This document shows, piece after piece, positions 39,088-49,081 of a DNA stretch of 58,371 bases. Below the pieces are notes generated by a model, which was not told the origin of the DNA, searched no databases, and saw only the letters and a list, made by a program, of their open reading frames with translations. Origin of the DNA: Candidatus Omnitrophota bacterium. Its GTDB lineage: Bacteria; Omnitrophota; Gorgyraeia; Gygaellales; Profunditerraquicolaceae. A program made the translations under genes and the position numbers. The first letter of the stretch is position 1. Each line of letters starts with the position of its first letter. The DNA lies in the NCBI GenBank assembly GCA_023229385.1, contig JALNZI010000007.1, forward strand, positions 1 through 58,371, written 5' to 3'.

Positions 39088-39582
39088 TTACCATAAACTT
39101 GTCTTTTGTGCTAATTCAATTCGTTGTAGTAATTCTAAATCTTTATCTTCCCTAAATTTTGCATTTCCTCTTTTTAAAACTCTTTGAACTGATTTTTTTA
39201 TTGATGGTAATTCTTTATATCTAATACCCAAATGTTCCTTATACTTTTGTTGTTTCTTTTCTTGGGTAATGTCCATTACTGTTTTTCCAGAAACAATACT
39301 TTTAATTTTGTAAGTCCCCCTATGTAATCCTTTTTTAAGTTCAAAATATTCCCCATTATAAGCACGATTAAACTTATTTAATATTTCCTTTGCTGTCTTT
39401 TTTGGTTTCTTTGATAATACATCGTAATCTTCTGTATGTTTTTGTAAATAATATGGTAGTTGTATGTTTGATGATTTTGCTCCATAAACAGTTAGTTTTC
39501 TCTTTACTAACTCTTCTTTAATCAAACCTTCAGTTAATTCTGGGTGTTGATAATATCTTAATTTATCTATCGCTGTGAGCAT
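39088..39582 (-). CDS. Hypothetical late protein, 164 residues
   Basis: Soluble, basic, with SKKPKKTAKEILNKFNRAYNGEYFELKKGLHRGTYKIKS. Overlaps the upstream gene by 16 bases. Function unknown. Confidence 0.55.
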   Translation of the reverse strand: MLTAIDKLRYYQHPELTEGLIKEELVKRKLTVYGAKSSNIQLPYYLQKHTEDYDVLSKKPKKTAKEILNKFNRAYNGEYFELKKGLHRGTYKIKSIVSGKTVMDITQEKKQQKYKEHLGIRYKELPSIKKSVQRVLKRGNAKFREDKDLELLQRIELAQKTSLW

Positions 39583-39968
39583 AATCCTATATTTCCATTC
39601 AAAAGAAGCTTTTTATTTGGTTGATGTATGTATTTTTGCCCTTGAAACATATTCCCTTTATGTTTAAATAAATTTTTTTGTTTAAGAATAGAAAAATCTG
39701 ATTTATTTGTTATATTTTTCACCATTAGAGGATTGTGTCCGTAGTCAATGTCTTTTTGTCTTTTCTTCCTATAAAGTTCTAAAGTATCTTTAATATTTTT
39801 TTGTCTATCTTCTTCTATATATTTTTCTAATTCTCTTTCGTTACTCTGCTTAGTTCTTTCTTCTACGAGTTTTTGTACTCTCATATCCTCATCTAATTCT
39901 CTTATTTTTTCTTTTCTCTCACGACTTTTTTCTCCCATAGCTTTTAATGTTTCAATAAATTTTCCCAT
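39567..39968 (-). CDS. Charged coiled-coil late protein, 133 residues
   Basis: Long Lys/Glu helix (about 5-70), then a basic Gln/Asn-rich end. First gene of a late operon. Probable internal virion or scaffold protein by position only. Confidence 0.5.
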   Translation of the reverse strand: MGKFIETLKAMGEKSRERKEKIRELDEDMRVQKLVEERTKQSNERELEKYIEEDRQKNIKDTLELYRKKRQKDIDYGHNPLMVKNITNKSDFSILKQKNLFKHKGNMFQGQKYIHQPNKKLLLNGNIGLCSQR

Positions 39969-39987
39969 TGTCTTTTTAGTTATTTTT

Positions 39988-40005
39988 ATTTTATTAAGTA
40001 GAGGT
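39988..40005 (-). promoter_or_regulatory. Late-type promoter variant
   Basis: TACCTCTACTTAATAAAA keeps ACCTCTA but has a weaker TATA box; same form as at 53552-53570. Confidence 0.65.
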
Positions 40006-40006
40006 A

Positions 40007-40252
40007 TTAAGTCATAAATCTTGCTATTGATTTAAATGAAACGATACCTATAATTACAACAACTAATAAATATACTTCATTAAGTTGGAATACTATTCCT
40101 AATAATAATAATCCTATCGCTAAAGAAGTCATATAAATTCTATTAGACATTCCATACTTAGCTGATACATAAGAGAATACTATTATAAATCCAAATATTA
40201 AAAGTTCCATACTTCCTAAGAAATAATCCAAAAAAATCTTAGAAAAATTCAT
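40007..40252 (-). CDS. Three-helix membrane protein, start interrupted by endonuclease
   Basis: 81 residues from MNFSKIFLDYF. Hydrophobic helices at about 15-33, 40-56 and 60-75. The frame stays open upstream (KISEFIEP) directly into the 3' end of the endonuclease gene, so the original start was probably displaced by the insertion. Confidence 0.6.
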   Translation of the reverse strand: MNFSKIFLDYFLGSMELLIFGFIIVFSYVSAKYGMSNRIYMTSLAIGLLLLGIVFQLNEVYLLVVVIIGIVSFKSIARFMT

Positions 40253-40274
40253 CGGTTCAATAAATTCTGAAATT

Positions 40275-41327
40275 TTAATCTCCCACCTGCATTTTTCTAT
40301 GCAGATTTGATTTTAGATGGTAATTTCTACAATAAGTTATTCCATTTGAAATTACAAACCTTAATTCTGGATATAAAGCAAATGGTTTAATATGATGTGG
40401 ATGTAATTCTACTCCAATTTTATTATTACAATATTTACAATTTTTATTTTGACAAGTGAAGTTATCTCTTAAGAATACTGCTTCTCTCCATATTTTCCAC
40501 ATAGAGGTTTTTCTTAACCTTTTTGATTCATCCGACTTAAAACCACACCAATCTTGTAAACTTATTTTTTGATTTGAGGCACTTATTTTTTTTCTTTCAT
40601 CAAATGCTTTAATTCTTTTGTGTTTACCCTTATTTGATTTGCTTATGTTTAAATTATGTTCATTAGAATATTTTATACCTATATGGCTTAATCTATTTTT
40701 TTCAATTATTTCTGTACAATTATGTATCTTATTCTTACTAATTATTGTACCACATTTTGAACATCTACTATTTTTAATTTCTTCTTTTCTTTTATTCCTA
40801 AATTCAATTTGTTTTTCTGTTGGTTTATTTTTTTTCCAGTATCCTTTCATTTTAATTGCATTTGATAACCCTATCTTTCTTTTTGTTTCTTCGCTTAATT
40901 TTCTTCCATAACAGGGGTGTTTTGTTTTATCTTTATATAACTCTTTTAATCTTATTGATTTTTTTTCGCAAAATTCTTTTGACATCTTTTTACCTTTATT
41001 TCCATCACTTATCTTTTTTCTATGTTCTTCTGAAAAATGTTTTCCTTTAAAATGATGTATTCTTCTTCCAGAACTATATGCTTCTTTCAAAGATTTTGTT
41101 CTATTTTCTATTGTTTCTTTAGATTGTTTTTTACCTTTTAATGCTACACTATTTGATTTACCTATTTTATATTTCCATTCATCTGATAACTTTCTACCTT
41201 TCATCTTTTCTTTCATAATATTTTTCCATTCATCTGAATGTTTTTTACCTGTCATTCCTTTTGGTGATGGCATACCTTTTACAAATCTTCCTTTTCCATC
41301 CCTTATTATATTTATTTTTTCTTCCAT
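40275..41327 (-). CDS. NUMOD3-HNH homing endonuclease
   Basis: 350 residues: tandem NUMOD3-type repeats (KGMTGKKHSDEWKN, KGKKQSKETIENR, HFSEEHRKKISDG and so on), then a C-terminal HNH domain, WREAVFLRDNFTCQ...CNN...LHPHHIKPF...YCRNYHLKSNLH. It shares its last about 100 residues with the gene at 48941. Confidence 0.9.
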   Translation of the reverse strand: MEEKINIIRDGKGRFVKGMPSPKGMTGKKHSDEWKNIMKEKMKGRKLSDEWKYKIGKSNSVALKGKKQSKETIENRTKSLKEAYSSGRRIHHFKGKHFSEEHRKKISDGNKGKKMSKEFCEKKSIRLKELYKDKTKHPCYGRKLSEETKRKIGLSNAIKMKGYWKKNKPTEKQIEFRNKRKEEIKNSRCSKCGTIISKNKIHNCTEIIEKNRLSHIGIKYSNEHNLNISKSNKGKHKRIKAFDERKKISASNQKISLQDWCGFKSDESKRLRKTSMWKIWREAVFLRDNFTCQNKNCKYCNNKIGVELHPHHIKPFALYPELRFVISNGITYCRNYHLKSNLHRKMQVGD

Positions 41328-41366
41328 ATTATTTTATTATATATTTTAATTTATATACTTTCTTCC

Positions 41367-41801
41367 TTAGTCTGTCCCCCTAAAAAATTCCACCAAACTT
41401 ACTATGAAACCAGAGGTTAATGGAATTAATATTAAACTTAATAAACTTGAAACAAGTATTGATTGAAGTCCAACTGCATAAGTTATTAACCCGTATAAAG
41501 TTCCTATGTAAGAAACCCCTATAACAGTTACTAATGGTAATATTATAAAATTCTCTGCACTTTGTTTTGTTAAAAATCCTACTACTATTCCTGCTCCAAC
41601 TGCTAATATTAAAAATCCAGTTGAACCAAATATCTCATTAAAGAAAGAACTATTTGTTAATGAAACACTTTGTATTGTGCTATTAGATGAAAAACCTATT
41701 CCAACTGCATCTGTTATTGCAGATGTACCTGCTGGAATACCCGCCATCTTTAAGAAAATCATCAATCCAGTTATCATTACTAAAAAATACCAAACTTTCA
41801 T
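41367..41801 (-). CDS. Four-helix membrane protein, 144 residues
   Basis: Hydrophobic helices at about 4-20, 55-72, 78-108 and 115-138. Adjacent to the 677-residue surface protein. Possible virion membrane or assembly protein. Confidence 0.6.
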   Translation of the reverse strand: MKVWYFLVMITGLMIFLKMAGIPAGTSAITDAVGIGFSSNSTIQSVSLTNSSFFNEIFGSTGFLILAVGAGIVVGFLTKQSAENFIILPLVTVIGVSYIGTLYGLITYAVGLQSILVSSLLSLILIPLTSGFIVSLVEFFRGTD

Positions 41802-41802
41802 T

Positions 41803-43836
41803 TTAACGAGATTCCTCCTTTAATAAAAACCCAATTAATAATAAAGCTGTTGCTATTGTTATGAAATGTTCTATTGCTACATTACCAAATCTAACTTGTG
41901 GGAGTAGTCCTACCCCTATATCCAAGAAATAAACTAAACCAAATAGTATTCCCATTATTGCAGCTTCATTATTTATTCCATATCTCATTATAACACCACC
42001 AGTAACCATTGTTATTATTAGTAAACAAAAGAACACTCTTGCTAAATCGTCTATTCCAAACATTCCATTATCCATATATAAAGTTAAATCCTCAAAGAAA
42101 TGTAATATACTAAATTCATAAGCCCCTCTTTCTACAAACCAAGTTCTTGTTCCATTATAATAAGTAGAGTTTATTACATAATAATATTTCATTATCATAT
42201 TAGAAGAATTTAATGTATTAGCCATCAAACCAATATCTCCTCCATTAGTATTTGCATATACACTTCCTACTAAAGAGTTATTTCCATAATAAAGTGAAAA
42301 ACCAAATTGAGATACATCCCAATAAGTTGAAGCTAATGAGTAAGTAAAATTATAAGTTGTCATATTCATTAGAGATGCAATCTTTGCTCCTCCTGATGGA
42401 CTAAGTTGATAAGATATTCCCTTTGTATAATCTATTGAAGTTGTTGTTGTTCCAGAAGTCATACTAATTGTATAACTTGTTTGTGTTGGATAAATTGTTG
42501 TTGTATATGTATCATACCCACTTTTAGAAAAATTAAAGGTATGTTCAAAGTCAGGATTAAGCCAAAATGTAACTGAACCTGCCGAATCTGTTGTCCCTAT
42601 TGCTATTGTTGTGCTTTCTCCACCAATGCTTCTTGTACCTATAACACTAACCCCATTTAATACTTGTTCTGTATTCCCATTAATTAATTGGAATGTAACA
42701 TAAATACCATCAGTAGAACTAAGAAGATAAAGTGTTTTATTAGTGGTTACATTACTTAAACTTAAAGTATCTTGATAAATCCTTTGAGGATAATCTAATG
42801 ATTCATATTGAATATTTACTTTTGTATTTATAGTTGTATTTACTAATGAACAAAAATCATATTTATAATTATAACTATTATTTATTAAAATATAAGTTTT
42901 ATTATAATTTTTATTATTTAACCAATAAACAAAATTTGCTGAAGGAAGACTTGCATTTATGAATATATTTGTTGATTCATCTTTAAATGATAAGTTTAGG
43001 AATCTATTATTTGTAGTTGTATTACATAAACTAAATAAAAATCTTTTAACTACTTGATTACCATAGTTTAATATTGCACTTGAATTTCCATAACTAACAT
43101 TCCAATAAAATAAATTAGTAAAGTTTTTTGCGGTTATTTCTGTTAAGGGAATTGTTATTTTTTTTGTAAATTCCATAAAAGTTTCATTACCTATTTTTGT
43201 TCCATAACCATAATTAGTATTATTATAAAATAAAGTGGCATTAACTGAATAAACTCCATCTGAACTTATATTTATTTTAAATGTTTCTTCATAAGATTCA
43301 AAAGAAGATAAATTAAATATCTGACTTGTTGAATTTATATTTGAATCTATAGTATCTCCAAAATATGAGAATACTGTGTCTAAAATAAAAGCATAATCTG
43401 TATAATTAATTCCATTATAATGTCCTCTAATAAAATCTATATTTGTTCCAGTAATTGGATAAGCAAATGGAGTAACTTGTGCACGAGTATATCCAGAAGT
43501 CTTATTAACAAATAAAAATGCTTGTGTTCCATACTCCAATCGTGGATATTTTAAAAAATAACAATTAGTTGCACTTAAAAAACCAGTATATAATGTATTA
43601 TTTGACATGTCATATAGATAACATTTATCGGATGAAGTATTTGATGAAATATTATAAGATTTTACATTTATCCCAATATCTCTTGTTACATTAATATATA
43701 TTCCAGTTCCACCTGAACTTTCTGGTGTGAATGTGTCAAATGTTGCTCCTAATGAATCTGTTTCAACAGTCCCTGCTTGGATTAAATTTATTAAAAAAAT
43801 ACCTAAAACTAATGTTAAAAATAAAATCTTTTTCAT
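41803..43836 (-). CDS. Large secreted membrane-anchored protein, 677 residues
   Basis: N-terminal signal peptide (MKKILFLTLVLGIFLINLIQAG), a strand-rich Asn/Ser/Thr-rich outside region with many N-glycosylation sequons, a carboxypeptidase-regulatory-like segment (GVSVIGTRSIGGESTTIAIGTTDSAGSVTFWL), and three hydrophobic helices at about 590-670. Likely a virion spike or adhesin. Confidence 0.7.
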   Translation of the reverse strand: MKKILFLTLVLGIFLINLIQAGTVETDSLGATFDTFTPESSGGTGIYINVTRDIGINVKSYNISSNTSSDKCYLYDMSNNTLYTGFLSATNCYFLKYPRLEYGTQAFLFVNKTSGYTRAQVTPFAYPITGTNIDFIRGHYNGINYTDYAFILDTVFSYFGDTIDSNINSTSQIFNLSSFESYEETFKINISSDGVYSVNATLFYNNTNYGYGTKIGNETFMEFTKKITIPLTEITAKNFTNLFYWNVSYGNSSAILNYGNQVVKRFLFSLCNTTTNNRFLNLSFKDESTNIFINASLPSANFVYWLNNKNYNKTYILINNSYNYKYDFCSLVNTTINTKVNIQYESLDYPQRIYQDTLSLSNVTTNKTLYLLSSTDGIYVTFQLINGNTEQVLNGVSVIGTRSIGGESTTIAIGTTDSAGSVTFWLNPDFEHTFNFSKSGYDTYTTTIYPTQTSYTISMTSGTTTTSIDYTKGISYQLSPSGGAKIASLMNMTTYNFTYSLASTYWDVSQFGFSLYYGNNSLVGSVYANTNGGDIGLMANTLNSSNMIMKYYYVINSTYYNGTRTWFVERGAYEFSILHFFEDLTLYMDNGMFGIDDLARVFFCLLIITMVTGGVIMRYGINNEAAIMGILFGLVYFLDIGVGLLPQVRFGNVAIEHFITIATALLLIGFLLKEESR

Positions 43837-44075
43837 TATTTATTTGAACCCCCAATTATTCCAACTGCTAAAGAACAAAAAAACCAGATAAGATAAGGAA
43901 TTATTAAATCAATTCCTAAGCAAGTAAATTTAACTCCATCTGAAATTGAATCTGCTCCTGAACAATTTAATGCAATTCTTGCTTCAGTTATGTCATCAGT
44001 AAAGAAAGGAATAAATAAAACTCCAACTATAAAACAAACTATTCCTAATGTTACCCCAAAAAAAACACTTCCCAT
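43836..44075 (-). CDS. Two-helix membrane protein with Cys loop, 79 residues
   Basis: Start MGSVFFGVTLG overlaps the previous stop (TAATG). The arrangement, helix, outside loop with LNCSGADSISDGVKFTC, helix, parallels the gene upstream, so the two may be distant duplicates. Confidence 0.6.
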   Translation of the reverse strand: MGSVFFGVTLGIVCFIVGVLFIPFFTDDITEARIALNCSGADSISDGVKFTCLGIDLIIPYLIWFFCSLAVGIIGGSNK

Positions 44076-44344
44076 TATATTTGTGTTAATATGAAACCAG
44101 CTAATCCAACTAATACTAAAATAAATAAAGGCAACATAATATCTACTATTGTGCAATTAGCTTTTTCCTGATATGTAGTTGCTGTTGAACAATTTAAAGC
44201 CGTTTCAGTTCCTCCTGTTGAATTTGTTTGTGTACGAGCATTATCTATTACTACCTTAAGAGGATTTGCTAAATTTATTGCTAATAAAAGTAATAATACT
44301 GCTAACATTATAGAAAAGAAAATTGTTTGTCCCCCCTTATTCAT
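44075..44344 (-). CDS. Pilin-signal membrane protein, 89 residues
   Basis: MNKGGQTIFFSIMLAVLLLLLAINLA is a class III-like signal and helix; an outside loop with ALNCST...ANCTIVD and a second helix follow. A minor virion protein is likely from position. Confidence 0.65.
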   Translation of the reverse strand: MNKGGQTIFFSIMLAVLLLLLAINLANPLKVVIDNARTQTNSTGGTETALNCSTATTYQEKANCTIVDIMLPLFILVLVGLAGFILTQI

Positions 44345-44347
44345 TTT

Positions 44348-47300
44348 TTAAAACCACCCCTTTTTCTTTTTACCTTTAGCAAGTTGTATAAGTTGTCTTT
44401 CTTTCTTACTGCCTAAACGAGAACCAAATAATGCAGTTTTTTCTTTTCTTTGGACAATACGAGTTATATCATTTTTACCAGCACGAAATTCTCCACCTAA
44501 TACCTCTGCTAATTCTCCAAATGTAACTCTTCTTCCTGTTTTCTTTTCTAAAACAAAACCTGATGCTTTTAATGTTTCTTTTAATCCTTTTTTAAGTTTT
44601 GTTCCAGCTTTTAATATATTAAATTCTTCTCCTATCATTTCCTCTTTTCCTTTCTTACCTGCATAAACTTCAAATATATCTTTTACTTTTTCTATTGCTG
44701 TTTGTTTTCTTTCAAAACCAAAACTTGATAATTTAAATGGAACTGGAACTTTTATTTTTGGTGTTGGTGTTTTAGGTTGTGTTTTTACTTTTGAAATTAA
44801 TTTATTTAATAATTCATTTTTTTGTAATTGTTTAGATTGTTGCTTTAATCCTAATGCTTGTACTTGAGAAACTGCTTGTTGCTCTTTTAATAATTCACTT
44901 GGTTTAAATGATAAACTAAATTTTTGTTTTGGTATTTCTAATTGTCTTTGTACTTGTTCTTGTTTTGTTTTTAATACTTCTTGTGTTGTTGTAAATTGTT
45001 TAACTGAAGTATCAACTCTTGGTTGCTCTACTACATTACCTGTTAAACTTAAAGAAAACTCTTTTGGTGTACTTATAATAGTTGGTTCTATATAAGATAT
45101 TTCAGATGCTGAAACTGTTCCAATTCCTAAACCTCCAAATAATCCTATTCCACCAGTATATGTTGGGTATAATGATTCTACTAAAGGGGTTGTTACTTTT
45201 GGAACTTTTATTACTGGCATAGTTACAGGAGTTACTTTTTTTAATACACTTGTTAATTCTTGTTTAGTTACTTGTTGTTCAACTTGTCCTCCAAATGAAC
45301 TTGATAAAGATGTTTTCTTTCCACTAACTAATGAAATAACTTCTCCAGTTTTATCTACCTTTGTAGGAATGTTAGTTACACTACCAAGAATATCTTTTTT
45401 TAGTATAACACTTCTCCCAATTAATGTTTCTTCTGGTTTCAATAAAACATCTAATTGGTATCCTTTTTTTGTTGGAACTTCTTTGTATTTTAAAATTTCT
45501 GTTTTAATTGGAATACCTTTTTCAAATGTTGTTTTTCCAACTCTTTTTTCTAATAACTCTTTAACATCATATTGATATAAATTTTTATCTTGTGGTAATT
45601 GTCTATATTCTACTTTGTATCCTTCTTTTACTTTTGTTACTTTTGCTATTTGTGTTCCAGTTTCTTTTCCTACTAATCCATAATCTGCTATTCCTTTTCT
45701 TCCTACTTTTGTTTTCCAAGATTTAAATACAATATATCTTCCTCCACCAGCACCAACAAATCCTTCTAAGTTTACTATATTTCCACCTAATTCTTTTGAT
45801 GCTCCACTAACACCTATTACATTAACTCTTTTCCCAACTGAAGTAGAAATTCTTGGAACAACTTGTATTCCTTGGTATACTCCTACATCTGGAGATAATT
45901 TTAATTTTCCACTTGTTGGCATTATTTCAAATTTCCTTACTGTTATAACTCCTTCTTTAGATATTGTTTTAAATTCCTTTGTTCCTAAACTACTTTTTAT
46001 TTCACTCCATAATGTTGTTCCTTTTCCTACATCTATTGAAGTGTATTCTTTTAAAAATCCACCTTGTTCAACATAAGTTTGTGGTTTACTTGGTGTAAAT
46101 TTTAATCCAAGTTTTTTCCATTCTAATTCACTTTTTGTAATTGCTTCTTGTCCAACTATTCTTTTTTGTGTTGATAAAGCAAATTCTCTTGCTTCTGTTT
46201 GTAATATATTTTTAGCTAATAAATTTATTTCTTGTTGTTTTATTTTTGAAGGTAATATATCAAGATAAACTTTCTTTTTTAATACTGAAACTCCTTCTTG
46301 TGGCAACATTCCAAATCTTAATTTAGTTCCAAGAAATGATTGAACTGCTTTTGATTTTCCTAATGTAAATAAAGCAGTTACTGCTAATGCTCCAGCTTGT
46401 ATTGGTCTTTCCTTTATAAATTCAACAACTCCTCCTTCTTCCCCAATACCTTTTGTTGTTTCATAAATCATTAAAGGAACTCCTATTCCTAATGCACTTG
46501 CTAAAGCATACTTACCTGTTTCAAGTCCAAATATTGTTGCTGTCTTTGTAACACCATAAGCTCCCTTAGCTATTTCTTCTGTTGTCCAAATAGATTCTGG
46601 TTTTATTTTTCCTCTTTCTTCCCAAGTCATTCTTTTTGGGATGTCTTCTAATGTAACTTCTCTAAATGCCCCCGTTGTTAAATCCATAACATACTTTGGT
46701 TTTGGAGCAAAATAATCTTTAACTCTTGATGGTTCTCTTATTATCTGTCCTAATTCTGTTCCTGTTTTTTCTACAACCATTCCAGTATAATAAAGAACAT
46801 TTGGTAATTTTATTTTACTCTCTTCAATAGATTTTTTATATGCTCCACCAACCAAAGTTTCAAATACATTAAATGCTCCTTTACTTATTTCGTTTATAGG
46901 AACTTCTTGTGTTTCTCCAAAGAATTTCATTTTTATTGTTGGATAACTTATTTGTCCTGTTGAAGATATAGTAACTCCATAGGAAGTTAATTGTTTAACT
47001 TCTTCATTTCTTTGTTCAATTTGTTTTTCATACATATCTAAATATTTTTTAGAACCAACAAATTTACCATTTTTTAAAAAATCTTTTTCAAGTGCTTCAA
47101 TAGATTTATCTAAACTTTCTATTTTACTTAATGATAATTCAATATCTACAAATTTATCTTTTGCTTGTTTACCAATAGATAATATATTTTGAATTTCATT
47201 TTTTGATTCTAATTTTATTCTTTCGTTAATTGTTGGAGCTCTTGCATAAACTGTTCCTTGTCCCCCAGTTGGAGATTCTGAAATAAAAGCATCTAAGAAA

Positions 47301-48055
47301 GAACTATATGTTTCTACTTTACCACTTGGTGTTTTTTTAACTTCTTCTGGTTTATATACTACTTTTCCTGTTAAGTAACTATCTGTTTTGTTTATTATTC
47401 TTTTTGCTTCATCTGGATTAAATGATACTCCCCCTCTTGAAATACTTTCTCCTGCTAATGTTTTTGCTTCACTTTCTGAATAACCAAGTTGTTTATATCT
47501 TGTTTTTTCTTTTTCTAAACTTATTGATGGTTGTGATGTTTCTAATAAAGAAAGTGCTTTTTCTATTCTTATTGTATTTCCATAAGGAGTTTTACTTGCT
47601 ATTATTTCTTTTGCTTTATCTGGAGAAAAAGACATTCCTCCAACACTTGCACTTGCTCTTGCTAATTTACCTGCTTCACTTTCTGAATAACCAAGTTGTT
47701 TATATCTGACAGTTTCAGCAGCAATATTTATATCAGTTGAAGTAATTCTTGAAACATCTCTTCCAAACACATCTGTTTGTTGTTGTGTTCTTGTAGTTGT
47801 AGTTGGTTCTCTTATATTTGTATACTCTGCTCCTTGACTTGTAAATCTTACATCAAAAGTAGTTCCTGATTTTAGTGGTTCTATTTTTACTTGTTGTTGC
47901 TTTTCAGCATAACTTCCTTGAAGATTAGTATGTAACTCATTTAGTATTTTCTTTTCTTCTTGAGAAAATTTAGAAGTATCTCCCCATAAAATAGCTTGGT
48001 AATATTTTTCTACATTAGCAGTAACTCCAGATTCTCCTTTACCAGATAAAGCCAT
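44348..48055 (-). CDS. Giant late structural protein, 1235 or more residues
   Basis: Annotated from the first ATG, but the frame is open and coding-like 56 codons further up (SISQTQLRQANISSQVQAQ), to the end of the endonuclease at 48216. So the true N-terminus was cut by the insertion or uses a non-AUG start. An internal duplication, RYKQLGYSESEA...SFxPDxAKxII, occurs twice near 113-225. A hydrophobic stretch lies at about 495-560 and the end is basic (KGKKKKGWF). Size and place suggest a tape-measure-like or large virion protein. Confidence 0.65.
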   Translation of the reverse strand: MALSGKGESGVTANVEKYYQAILWGDTSKFSQEEKKILNELHTNLQGSYAEKQQQVKIEPLKSGTTFDVRFTSQGAEYTNIREPTTTTRTQQQTDVFGRDVSRITSTDINIAAETVRYKQLGYSESEAGKLARASASVGGMSFSPDKAKEIIASKTPYGNTIRIEKALSLLETSQPSISLEKEKTRYKQLGYSESEAKTLAGESISRGGVSFNPDEAKRIINKTDSYLTGKVVYKPEEVKKTPSGKVETYSSFLDAFISESPTGGQGTVYARAPTINERIKLESKNEIQNILSIGKQAKDKFVDIELSLSKIESLDKSIEALEKDFLKNGKFVGSKKYLDMYEKQIEQRNEEVKQLTSYGVTISSTGQISYPTIKMKFFGETQEVPINEISKGAFNVFETLVGGAYKKSIEESKIKLPNVLYYTGMVVEKTGTELGQIIREPSRVKDYFAPKPKYVMDLTTGAFREVTLEDIPKRMTWEERGKIKPESIWTTEEIAKGAYGVTKTATIFGLETGKYALASALGIGVPLMIYETTKGIGEEGGVVEFIKERPIQAGALAVTALFTLGKSKAVQSFLGTKLRFGMLPQEGVSVLKKKVYLDILPSKIKQQEINLLAKNILQTEAREFALSTQKRIVGQEAITKSELEWKKLGLKFTPSKPQTYVEQGGFLKEYTSIDVGKGTTLWSEIKSSLGTKEFKTISKEGVITVRKFEIMPTSGKLKLSPDVGVYQGIQVVPRISTSVGKRVNVIGVSGASKELGGNIVNLEGFVGAGGGRYIVFKSWKTKVGRKGIADYGLVGKETGTQIAKVTKVKEGYKVEYRQLPQDKNLYQYDVKELLEKRVGKTTFEKGIPIKTEILKYKEVPTKKGYQLDVLLKPEETLIGRSVILKKDILGSVTNIPTKVDKTGEVISLVSGKKTSLSSSFGGQVEQQVTKQELTSVLKKVTPVTMPVIKVPKVTTPLVESLYPTYTGGIGLFGGLGIGTVSASEISYIEPTIISTPKEFSLSLTGNVVEQPRVDTSVKQFTTTQEVLKTKQEQVQRQLEIPKQKFSLSFKPSELLKEQQAVSQVQALGLKQQSKQLQKNELLNKLISKVKTQPKTPTPKIKVPVPFKLSSFGFERKQTAIEKVKDIFEVYAGKKGKEEMIGEEFNILKAGTKLKKGLKETLKASGFVLEKKTGRRVTFGELAEVLGGEFRAGKNDITRIVQRKEKTALFGSRLGSKKERQLIQLAKGKKKKGWF

Positions 48056-48215
48056 TCTTGCTGCTTTTTCTAAGTCAGCATATCTATTGTCTTGAATAGA
48101 AGTTGGTTGTGCTTGTTTTAACTGTTCTGATGCTCTTTGTGCAGTAGCTCTCGCTTGTGCTTGAACTTGTGAGGATATGTTTGCTTGTCTAAGTTGTGTT
48201 TGTGAAATTGAAATT

Positions 48216-48941
48216 TTAATCTCCTACCTGCATATTTTTATGCAGATTTGATTTTAAATGATAATCTTTACAATAAGTTATTCCATTGTTTACATCAAAT
48301 CTTAACTCTGGATATAAAGAAAATGGTTTTATATGGTGAGGATGTAAAAATCCACCTTGTTTATTATTACAATAATGACAATTCTTATTTTGACAGGTGA
48401 AATTATCCCTTAAGAATACTGCTTCTCTCCATATCTTCCACATATTACTACTCCTTATTCTTTTATTTTCTATTACTTTAAAACCACACCAATCCTTTAA
48501 ATCTATTTTTTGGTTTCTGGCACTTATTTTTATTTTTATGTTATTTGATAAATTTTGTTTTGACATACTTATTTTTCTTTTAGATTCTTCTGATTGTCTT
48601 ATTCCTAAATGGGAATTACTTATTTTTTTCTTTGTTTCCTCTGAAATTATTCTTCCTTTATTTGCTAAACTAATCTTCCTCTTTGTTTCTTCTGATAATT
48701 TAATACCTTTTCTTGGATTTTTAAATCCATTATTATACCTATTTTTAAGTTCTATTTTCATTTTATCACTTATCTTCTTTTTTGTTTTATCGGATAAGTT
48801 TTTACCAACTAACTTTTTAGAATAACAATTAATTCTTTCATCCATATCTTTTGTTAGTCCTTTATTCCAAGGTATGCTCCCTCTTTTATATTTACTAATC
48901 TTTCTCTTGGTTTCTTCTTTATGTTTTGTTCCTTTTTTCAT
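48216..48941 (-). CDS. NUMOD3-HNH homing endonuclease
   Basis: 241 residues: NUMOD3-type repeats (KGIKLSEETKRKIS, KGRIISEETKKKIS, IRQSEESKRKIS), then an HNH domain, WREAVFLRDNFTCQ...LHPHHIKPF...YCKDYHLKSNLH, nearly the same as in the gene at 41327. Its last codons and the following AAAATTTCA are shared with that locus. Confidence 0.9.
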   Translation of the reverse strand: MKKGTKHKEETKRKISKYKRGSIPWNKGLTKDMDERINCYSKKLVGKNLSDKTKKKISDKMKIELKNRYNNGFKNPRKGIKLSEETKRKISLANKGRIISEETKKKISNSHLGIRQSEESKRKISMSKQNLSNNIKIKISARNQKIDLKDWCGFKVIENKRIRSSNMWKIWREAVFLRDNFTCQNKNCHYCNNKQGGFLHPHHIKPFSLYPELRFDVNNGITYCKDYHLKSNLHKNMQVGD

Positions 48942-48942
48942 T

Positions 48943-49080
48943 TTATTCTAATATACCCCCAAGTAATTCTTCTTCTTTCTCTTTTCTTTCTTTTTTTAGA
49001 ATTTGATTATAAATCCTTATATTTAGGGGATTATCTAATCTATATCTAACCTTGCATAATTCTGATTTTATTTTTTTCAA
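48943..49080 (-). CDS. Small charged protein, possible TTG start
   Basis: 45 residues, LKKIKSELCKVRYRLDNPLN...EEELLGGILE, starting at TTG right after the previous stop. Coding composition is good but the start is uncertain. It may be the 5' remnant of the gene interrupted by the endonuclease. Confidence 0.4.
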   Translation of the reverse strand: MKKIKSELCKVRYRLDNPLNIRIYNQILKKERKEKEEELLGGILE

Positions 49081-49081
49081 T

